Assembly (NCBI GenBank): GCA_030428355.1
Contig: JAUIBL010000011.1
Span: 1-64,000, forward strand
Direction of reading: 5' to 3'
Length of the DNA stretch: 64,000 nt
DNA from: Alphaproteobacteria bacterium
GTDB taxonomy: Bacteria > Pseudomonadota > Alphaproteobacteria > Rhodobacterales > Rhodobacteraceae
Shown here: piece after piece, positions 17,905 to 24,312 of the stretch
Layout: each line of letters opens with the position of its first letter
How positions within the stretch are numbered: position 1 is the stretch's first letter
Program-made: the position numbers and the translations under genes
The notes under the pieces: generated by a model
Database searches by the model: none
Told to the model about the DNA's origin: nothing
What the model saw: only the letters and a program-made list of their open reading frames with translations

Positions 17905-18264
17905 TTACTCGGCGGCGACGGTGCCGGTGTCGCGATGGGCGGCCCACAGGGACCAAAGCATCGAAGACCGGGCACCCGACCGGCAATAGGCCAGCACCGG
18001 TTTCGGCAGATCGCGCAGGGCGGCACCAAACGCAAGCGCATCCTCGTCGCGCACGAAACCCGATTGGACGGGAATATAGCGCATGTCCAGACCGGCGGCC
18101 TTGGCGGCGGCTTCGATCTCTGCATATGTTGGCTGGTCCGCGCTTTCGCCATCCGGGCGGTTGCAGATGATCGACCGGAACCCCGCGTCGATGATCGCGG
18201 TCAAATCCGCGGTCGTGATCTGTGCGGCCACGGACAGCGCGTCGTTGATCTGGTTCAAGTGCAT
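17905..18264 (-). CDS. DUF442/TIGR01244 sulfurtransferase-phosphatase-like protein
   Basis: 119 residues. The fold is related to dual-specificity phosphatases and rhodaneses: ICNRPDGESADQPTYAEIE, then the active loop AYCRSGARSSMLW with a nucleophilic Cys and the Arg of a CxxxxR loop. In bacteria this domain is found with, or fused to, ETHE1-type persulfide dioxygenases such as Blh, and it is encoded here next to one. It may move sulfane sulfur to or from glutathione. The gene is 66 bases downstream of the dioxygenase on the same strand. Confidence 0.8.
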   Translation of the reverse strand: MHLNQINDALSVAAQITTADLTAIIDAGFRSIICNRPDGESADQPTYAEIEAAAKAAGLDMRYIPVQSGFVRDEDALAFGAALRDLPKPVLAYCRSGARSSMLWSLWAAHRDTGTVAAE

Positions 18265-18330
18265 TGCGAATGTCTCATCTGCTGAAAGGGAAAATGTGGC
18301 GGCACAGCGCCGCCACGATTGGGAGGCAGG

Positions 18331-19215
18331 TCAAAGCGCGTTGACCGGAACCTTGAGCATCGGTCGACCATCCTTGTCACGCGGCACCTCACCGGCACGC
18401 ATGTTGACCTGAAGTGACGGGATGATCAGCTTGGGCATATCCAGCGTCGCATCGCGCTCGGTGCGGAATTTGACGAAATCGTCCTTGGTCTTGCCGCCGC
18501 CGACATGGATGTTGTGCGCCTTTTCCTCACCCACGGTCGTCTCCCACTGGATGTCGCGGCCGTTGGGGCCGTAATCGTGGCACATGAACAGACGCATCTC
18601 GTCAGGCAGCGCCAGCACCTTCTGGATGCTGTCATAGAGCGTGGCCGCGTCCCCGCCCGGGAAATCGGCACGGGCCGAACCGCCATCGGGCATGAACAGC
18701 GTGTCGCCCACAAAGGCGGCGTTGCCCATCACATGCACCATGCAGGCGGGCGTGTGGCCGGGCGTGTAGATGGCAAAGGCCGCCATGTTGCCGATGGTGT
18801 AGGTGTCGCCGTCCTCGAACAGTTTGTCGAACTGGCTGCCATCGCGCTGGAACTCGGTGCCTTCGTTGAAAATCTTGCCGAACGTGTCCTGCACGACCAT
18901 GATCTTCGATCCGACGCCGATCTTGCCGCCCAGCTTCTGCTGGATATAGGGCGCCGCAGACAGGTGATCGGCATGGACATGGGTCTCGATGATCCATTCC
19001 AATTTGAGGCCCCGCTCCTCGATCTCGGCGATCAGAGCGTCGGCGTGGTCATAGGTGATGCGCCCGGCGGCATAGTCGATGTCCATCACGCTGTCGACAA
19101 TCGCGCAGGCGTCAGACGTCGGGTCTTTCACGATATAGCTGATCGTGTTGGTGGCCTCATCGAAATGTGCAGAAACGTCAGGTGTGACGGTCATGTTCAC
19201 GGGATATTGGGTCAT
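18331..19215 (-). CDS. ETHE1/Blh-type persulfide dioxygenase (MBL fold)
   Basis: 294 residues, metallo-beta-lactamase fold. The metal motif ETHVHADHLSAAPYIQQKLG is intact, further ligands are in YTPGHTPACM and GDTLFMPDGGSARADFPGG, the last of which is a signature of the ETHE1 and Blh group. Such enzymes use one iron to oxidise glutathione persulfide to sulfite. The ATG at 19215 (MTQYPVNMTV) starts the family sequence and has GGAG about eight bases upstream; upstream in-frame codons overlap the end of the DUF2892 gene. With the two transporters of the operon it forms a plausible sulfide-detoxification pathway; no sulfide:quinone reductase is in the window. Confidence 0.87.
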   Translation of the reverse strand: MTQYPVNMTVTPDVSAHFDEATNTISYIVKDPTSDACAIVDSVMDIDYAAGRITYDHADALIAEIEERGLKLEWIIETHVHADHLSAAPYIQQKLGGKIGVGSKIMVVQDTFGKIFNEGTEFQRDGSQFDKLFEDGDTYTIGNMAAFAIYTPGHTPACMVHVMGNAAFVGDTLFMPDGGSARADFPGGDAATLYDSIQKVLALPDEMRLFMCHDYGPNGRDIQWETTVGEEKAHNIHVGGGKTKDDFVKFRTERDATLDMPKLIIPSLQVNMRAGEVPRDKDGRPMLKVPVNAL

Positions 19216-19253
19216 GGTGTCTCCTTTTCGGAAATACGTCGGATCGCGGGCGA

Positions 19254-19466
19254 TCATGCCCGGCAGGTCTTGATGCCGACGAGGGAATAGAGCGGGCAAA
19301 TCCGCACAGCCGCGACCACCAGCATGACAGCACCGATCACGGCAGCGCCGTATTTGACGAGCGCGCCCTCAAAAAGCAGCAGACCGCTGGCAAAGGCGAG
19401 ATAGAGCAGCACAAGGCCAAGGATGGCGCGGGCCGCACGGTCGAGTGTTCCAACATTTTTCGTCAT
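19254..19466 (-). CDS. DUF2892 small membrane protein (YgaP-like)
   Basis: 70 residues: MTKNVGTLDRAARAILGL, two hydrophobic segments, and a C-terminal RICPLYSLVGIKTC with two cysteines. This is the DUF2892 pattern, found alone or fused to rhodanese in the membrane sulfurtransferase YgaP. The start is set by GGAGGATC upstream. It is the first structural gene of the sulfur operon; the candidate Crp/Fnr operator lies 60 bases upstream. Confidence 0.85.
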   Translation of the reverse strand: MTKNVGTLDRAARAILGLVLLYLAFASGLLLFEGALVKYGAAVIGAVMLVVAAVRICPLYSLVGIKTCRA

Positions 19467-19525
19467 GGCGTGATCCTCCGGAATCAGATTTGACCCCGTG
19501 CTACGCCTTTGGCCGGCCCCGTTCA

Positions 19526-19538
19526 GTGATATTGTCAC
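19526..19538. promoter_or_regulatory. candidate Crp/Fnr-type operator of the sulfur operon
   Basis: GTGATATTGTCAC is a dyad with GTGA and TCAC arms around five bases. It is centred 66 bases before the DUF2892 start, between that gene and the Crp/Fnr-family gene. Crp/Fnr proteins bind TGTGA or TTGAT dyads, so the neighbouring regulator is the likely binder. Confidence 0.55.
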
Positions 19539-19584
19539 CCAAGGGAAAACCCAGTGTGATCGGGCCGGTGACCAATCCGGCGGA

Positions 19585-20250
19585 TCAGGCGCTTTCCGCC
19601 AGACGCACGAGACTCGCGCGATCGAGCAAGGTGATCTTGCCACGGGACTGCGCAACGAAGCCCCGCTTCTGAAAATCGTTCAACACGCGCGAAATCACTT
19701 CACGCGCCGTGCCCAGTTCGGTCGCCAGTTGCGAATGGGTTGTCGCAAGATCGTCCCCGTCGGACGCGAGGCTGAGCAACCGTCCCGCCAGCCGCACGTC
19801 GATCCGCCCGAAAGCCACATCGTCGATCACGCGGAACAGGTCGGTGATACGCCGGGCATAGGCGGTCAGGACGAATTCGCGGAATTCCTTTGACGCCGCC
19901 ATCAGACGGTCAAAAGCCCCGCGCGGGATCGCCACGGCCGTCACTTCGGTTTCGGTGATGCCCTCGGCGGAATAGGGTTCATGCGCAAGCAGACAGGCGG
20001 TGGTCAGCACACAGCTTTCCCCGGCTTCGACGCGATACAGCACGATGTCCCGCCCGCTTTCCGAGGTTTGCTGCACGCGGACCCGCCCCTTGAGAAGAAA
20101 AAGCAGGTTGTCGGGCACCGCTCCGGGGCCGAACACGGCCTTACCCGCCGGAACCTTCATGACCGCGCTTTCCGCAACAAGCTGGTCCTTGACCGCAGCG
20201 GGCAAGGTGCTCAGTCCCTGAAACCTGTCGATCCAGGCAGTGTTGCCCAT
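19585..20250 (-). CDS. Crp/Fnr-family regulator with Cys80/Cys86 pair
   Basis: 221 residues: a cyclic-nucleotide-binding-like sensor (about 1-130), a dimer helix and a winged helix with TTHSQLATELGTAREVISRVL as the recognition region. The N-terminal cysteines of Fnr are absent, so it is not a [4Fe-4S] oxygen sensor. Two cysteines, 80 and 86, sit in the loop GESCVLTTACLLAHEPYSAE. As the first gene of a persulfide-oxidation operon, it could sense reactive sulfur through a disulfide or tetrasulfide between these residues; this is inference. The gap to the next gene holds a matching dyad. Confidence 0.85.
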   Translation of the reverse strand: MGNTAWIDRFQGLSTLPAAVKDQLVAESAVMKVPAGKAVFGPGAVPDNLLFLLKGRVRVQQTSESGRDIVLYRVEAGESCVLTTACLLAHEPYSAEGITETEVTAVAIPRGAFDRLMAASKEFREFVLTAYARRITDLFRVIDDVAFGRIDVRLAGRLLSLASDGDDLATTHSQLATELGTAREVISRVLNDFQKRGFVAQSRGKITLLDRASLVRLAESA

Positions 20251-20333
20251 TCACGCCTCCCTGACACGCATGAAGCCCTGTCAGACTGTCCCGACGCAGC
20301 CTTCTGTCCGGGCCTCTCCCGCCCGGACGCCCA

Positions 20334-22217
20334 TCATGCTATTGCGTCCAGAGTATTGTCCAGCACCCCGACCAACGGCATCAGGAACTCTCCGGTTTCC
20401 GCATCCAGCGCCGCCGCGTGGAACTGTTCGACCGCAGCAAAGGCAGACGAAAGGCTGGCGGGTGACCCATCGAATTGCGACATCACGGCAGCCGCGTTAT
20501 CAAGATCCGACATGCCCCGGTGCACGGCGAACAGCGCCCCGATGTCGGTCTTGTCCGCGAGGAACTGACGGTCGGCCAATTGCTGATCGATGAAGTCCTG
20601 CGACGCGCCGTCCGGCGGCGCAGCTTTGGCACCGTCGAGAACGGCCAGAATGAACTGATCGCGGCTGACGCCACCCGCGTCCAGCAGCCCAATCCAGAAC
20701 TCGAAACCCGCCTGATCCGGCAGCCGCCCGAGAACATTGTCGTACACGGCGACGGCAAATGCTTCGTTCGACAGGCCTTCGGCATAGGTCTCGCGCGTTT
20801 CCGGCTGGTCAATGAACAGCTCTGCCATCTCTTGCAGAGAGGTGCCATTGGCAAAGGCCGTGCCCCAGAAATTCAGCCCCAACGCATCGGGCGCGCGATT
20901 GAAATAGGCAATGTAAAGCTCGATGAAGCTTTCGAGATCCGCAGCGGAAAGCCCCGCAGGCCCACCGAACTGCGTCAGATCAAGGGTCTCGCGGTTGATG
21001 TCGGTGTCGGTGTAGAATTCGATCAGCTCGATATTGCGCAGCACATCTGTCCCTGCACCGTCGGCACTGCGATCCCTGATCGTGATGCCGTCGCTTGCGG
21101 AAAGGGTCAGCGTGTAGGACGCGCTGGTGCCGAAGTAATAGGCCAGATCGACGCCATCATTGCCGTCGATCGTGTCATCGCCCGCAAAGCCTTCCAATTC
21201 GTCATCCCCGGCCCCACCGCGCAGGTCATTGTTCAGAGCACTGCCGTTGATCCAATCGTCAAAGCGCGATCCGGTGGCGTTTTCGATGTCGCCCATCAAC
21301 CAGATCACCTCGGTTGGCGCAGAGGCAACCAGGGTATCGTTGTACTGCGCCGATGGCATTCCAAAGCCTGCCAACGTTTCCAGAAGCGGCGTCGCGGCAA
21401 AATCCGGAAGAAAGATCGTCCATCCTTCGGATTGCGCAGAGGCATCGGCACTGTCCGTCCCGCTGGCATCCCAGATCGTGTAGTAATAGTCCTCGCTGGT
21501 CAGTGCGTGAACCGTATCGCCTGCATGTGTCTCGGTATTGATGCCGTAAAGATATTGCAGCCCCAACACGTCCAGAACCATCGGCGTTGCCGGATCCCAC
21601 CTTTCTAGCTCGTCATCGTACTGGTCCGAGTAAGACATGATCGTGAACCAGTCGAGATCGCGCACGACGGACTGGTCCAGTTCATCCAGTGTTGGACGAC
21701 CGGGACTGCCATCAAAGGGATGTTTCAGCCCCAGCGCATGACCGATTTCGTGGATCACCGTCAGGAACCCGTCAGAGCCCAAATCGAAACTTGATGTGGC
21801 AATGATCTCGTTCGAGAAATTCATGAAGACGTCGCCGCCTTCGGTCTCGTATTGCTCGAACTGCGTGAACGGCTCGGGTCCGGGGTAATAGGCGTATGCC
21901 AGCGTCCCGTCATCGACATCGGTGTTGTCCAGCGTATAGACGATGTCCGCCCCCGCCTCCCCGGCGATGTCGGGTCGGTTGAACGTGCCCAGAAAATCGA
22001 AATCGACATCGATGAACTGCTCAATCGACGCCAGCGCGGCGGCAAACGTCTGGACCGCGGCGGACGGGTCATCCCAGACATGCTCCGGGTTCAGGCCATC
22101 GGCAACCGCCCAGGTGATGGTCGAACTCGAGGACAGATCCCACACGTAACCATCCACCAGAACGTCGATGATCGGGTCGTTTGTCGGCGGGATGGTGAAC
22201 GAAGTCAGAAACGCCAT
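20334..22217 (-). CDS. serralysin-like M10 metalloprotease with DUF4214 region
   Basis: 627 residues without a signal peptide. The zinc site HEIGHALGLKH is at residues 156-166 and the Met-turn FTIMSY at 191-196, as in the serralysin group of metzincins. After that comes a short RTX-type stretch (GGAGDDELEGFAGDDTIDG, about residue 335-355) and a C-terminal DUF4214 region from about 420 to 545 (LYIAYFNRAPDALGLNFWG, VYDNVLGRLPDQAGFEFWIG). These proteins are secreted by type I systems and cut proteins outside the cell. The calcium-binding part is much shorter than in classical serralysins. No type I secretion genes are nearby. Confidence 0.88.
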   Translation of the reverse strand: MAFLTSFTIPPTNDPIIDVLVDGYVWDLSSSSTITWAVADGLNPEHVWDDPSAAVQTFAAALASIEQFIDVDFDFLGTFNRPDIAGEAGADIVYTLDNTDVDDGTLAYAYYPGPEPFTQFEQYETEGGDVFMNFSNEIIATSSFDLGSDGFLTVIHEIGHALGLKHPFDGSPGRPTLDELDQSVVRDLDWFTIMSYSDQYDDELERWDPATPMVLDVLGLQYLYGINTETHAGDTVHALTSEDYYYTIWDASGTDSADASAQSEGWTIFLPDFAATPLLETLAGFGMPSAQYNDTLVASAPTEVIWLMGDIENATGSRFDDWINGSALNNDLRGGAGDDELEGFAGDDTIDGNDGVDLAYYFGTSASYTLTLSASDGITIRDRSADGAGTDVLRNIELIEFYTDTDINRETLDLTQFGGPAGLSAADLESFIELYIAYFNRAPDALGLNFWGTAFANGTSLQEMAELFIDQPETRETYAEGLSNEAFAVAVYDNVLGRLPDQAGFEFWIGLLDAGGVSRDQFILAVLDGAKAAPPDGASQDFIDQQLADRQFLADKTDIGALFAVHRGMSDLDNAAAVMSQFDGSPASLSSAFAAVEQFHAAALDAETGEFLMPLVGVLDNTLDAIA

Positions 22218-22348
22218 CTTTTTCTCCGGTGAGCGGGGTGAGGAAACGAAAACCCACGCCGACTATCAGCGACGCGGACCTGATACACAACTGACTGGCG
22301 CGCAGAAGATTAAACTGTGGCTCCGTCTTGTAAATATATTTCACACAA

Positions 22349-22364
22349 GCATTTTTTGAAATGC
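22349..22364 (-). terminator. AT-rich hairpin downstream of the glycosyltransferase-like gene
   Basis: GCATTT (22349-22354) pairs with AAATGC (22359-22364) over a four-base loop, 13 bases past the stop of the minus-strand gene at 22377. There is no clear T-run afterwards, so it may be only a weak terminator or may lie in the promoter of the M10 protease gene. Confidence 0.3.
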
Positions 22365-22376
22365 GACACGGCGTCG

Positions 22377-23381
22377 TCAGACCATCCAGAAACCGTTTTT
22401 CTTGATCTTCTGACGGATCGGCTGCTCCCGGCTGGGCAGATGGTCGCGATCAAAGAGTGCGCGGACCTTGTGACCCCGGTTCTGGTAGATCATCCGCTTG
22501 AACGGCTCATAATCCTTGAGCAGTCGCTTCACCGGATTGGGCGCGGTCAGCTCTTCCAGAAGATCGACCACGGCATCGCTTTCCCGCGCATAAAGCAGCG
22601 GCATGTTGCGGTAATGCACCGTGGTCCGACCGTCGAGATAGCCCTCTGGCAAGGCATCCCGTCCCCCGCCCAATTTGTGGATCACAAGCGGCAGCGCGAT
22701 CTGGTCAAGCCACGGCGTCAATTGCTGGCAGACAAGTTCGGCTGGCGGGTCTTTCCAGATCGACAGCGCCATGTCGAGAAAGCTCTGACCAAAGACATGC
22801 GGGCAGGAATGGAAGAAATACCCGGCGTTGAAATAAAGATAACGCCGCCAGTATTCGTCCGGTTGCCCAAGATCCAGAGAGCTTTCGAACTCCAGCCCGA
22901 ACCGGTCGTAAAGCGACTTCCAGATCGCCGTATAGCCCGGCCCGTAAAGTTCGATCTGCGGCCATGTGCCTTCGACGCGCAACGATGCGCCGGGTCGTGA
23001 AAAATCAAACGGCACGTCGGCAAGATCGCCGGTGACAAGCGTGTCGGTGTCAAAAAAGACAAACGGCTCGCCTTTCGGCAAGGCGAACAGCGCTTCGATC
23101 TTGTTGCCGTAGGGGTAGTCGCTGCCGAAATGCACGCTGTCGAAGGCCACGAATGTGGCCCCCTGTGCCTCGATCATGTCGCGCAGGGGTTGCGGGCGGA
23201 TTGACGGATCGGTGCTCCACTTGGGTCCCGGACGGGGTTCAGCCACAAACAGCCGGAACCTGTCGCCTTGGGTGTTCCTGCGAAAGGACAGCGCGAACAA
23301 CAGCGCCTCATAGGCCAGACGGCCCATCTGCCCGACGATGAGAACATTCACGGTTTCCGGCTTTGCCGAACGACGGGCCAT
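22377..23381 (-). CDS. putative glycosyltransferase (GT-A-like, DxD motif)
   Basis: 334 residues, soluble. After MARRSAKPETVNVLIVGQMG comes a Rossmann-like start, and near residue 115 FVFFDTDTLVTGDLADVPFD carries a DTD motif in the position expected of GT-A sugar-nucleotide enzymes. Further on, YFNAGYFFHSCPHVFG and DQIALPLVIHKLGGGRDALP look like acceptor and base regions of family 8-like transferases. I do not recognise a specific family, and the sugar and acceptor are unknown. The ATG at 23381 was preferred to one six codons upstream because it leaves a typical basic N-terminus. Confidence 0.6.
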   Translation of the reverse strand: MARRSAKPETVNVLIVGQMGRLAYEALLFALSFRRNTQGDRFRLFVAEPRPGPKWSTDPSIRPQPLRDMIEAQGATFVAFDSVHFGSDYPYGNKIEALFALPKGEPFVFFDTDTLVTGDLADVPFDFSRPGASLRVEGTWPQIELYGPGYTAIWKSLYDRFGLEFESSLDLGQPDEYWRRYLYFNAGYFFHSCPHVFGQSFLDMALSIWKDPPAELVCQQLTPWLDQIALPLVIHKLGGGRDALPEGYLDGRTTVHYRNMPLLYARESDAVVDLLEELTAPNPVKRLLKDYEPFKRMIYQNRGHKVRALFDRDHLPSREQPIRQKIKKNGFWMV

Positions 23382-23456
23382 GACTTTCCTTTGACGCACT
23401 GCTCTACTGTTTTACCGCACTATAGGTCCGGTCCATCCACCGGCCTAGCCCAGAGT

Positions 23457-24155
23457 TCACTCGGTTTCGATCTCGTAGACAAGGGTCACTCTGGCCTGAA
23501 TGTCCAATTCGCCCTGCGCCATGGGAACACCTGCATCCGCAATCCGGGCCATACCCATCATTTCCGGGCGCGGCATCGAAGCACCGCCCTCGGTGAGACT
23601 GACCAAGGGACCAAGCGTCACACCGGCCGCTGTCGCAAACAACTCGGCGCGGGCGCGAGCGTCGGCCACGGCCTTGACGCGGGCTTCGTTCAGGGCCGGT
23701 GCGGGATCGGCGACCAGGAACTGAACACCCCCCAGCGTGTTGGCCCCATCGGACAGAACCGCATCCAGGATGGTCCCCAGCGCCGTGAGATCACGCACGC
23801 GCACCGTCACCCGGTTCGAGGCTTCGTAGCCATCGATGGTCGGACGGGTCTCGGAAGACGCGCGGTGTGACCAGACCGGATTGAGCGACAGGTCCGACGT
23901 CTGCATGTCGCGCTCTGCAACACCGGCCTCGGTCAGCCTGTCCAGAATCGCAGCCGTGATCCCAGAGGTCTGATCCATCGCGGCTTTGGCGGTTTCCGCC
24001 TCTGCGGCGGCGCCCACGGTGATCAGCGCCATGTCGGGCACAACCGCAACCGAGCCTTCGCCGGACACCGTGATCCGACCCGATGTATCGGCCCAGGCCG
24101 GCACCAATCCGACCGCAAGGACCAATGCCGCAATGAACGCGCTGGATTTGGACAT
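23457..24155 (-). CDS. SIMPL-domain periplasmic protein (DUF541)
   Basis: 232 residues. A signal peptide (FIAALVLAVGLVPAWA) ends near residue 23, then the SIMPL pattern: RITVSGEGSVAVVPDMALITVGAAAE at the start, SDLSLNPVWSH and YEASNRVTVRVRDL in the middle, and FLVADPAPALNEARVKAVADA toward the end. Family members such as YggE are linked to oxidative-stress resistance and form periplasmic assemblies; the biochemical role is unknown. The gene stands alone and is divergent from the PilM/PilP-like gene. Confidence 0.88.
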   Translation of the reverse strand: MSKSSAFIAALVLAVGLVPAWADTSGRITVSGEGSVAVVPDMALITVGAAAEAETAKAAMDQTSGITAAILDRLTEAGVAERDMQTSDLSLNPVWSHRASSETRPTIDGYEASNRVTVRVRDLTALGTILDAVLSDGANTLGGVQFLVADPAPALNEARVKAVADARARAELFATAAGVTLGPLVSLTEGGASMPRPEMMGMARIADAGVPMAQGELDIQARVTLVYEIETE

Positions 24156-24312
24156 GAACCCGTGTTTCCTTCTGCTGATGTGTGCGCAATCATCCATGTC
24201 GCGCGCGGCGTCGACAAGCGTTGAAATTTCCCCGCGCAAAAGATCGCCATCTGTGGTTCACACAGCTCTTATGTGACTCCCATCCCACGCCAAGGACTGC
24301 TAAAATACCGAT

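Noticed and set aside
15980-17989. A 669-codon open frame on the plus strand
   Set aside because: Antisense to the SulP gene, which has clear family motifs.
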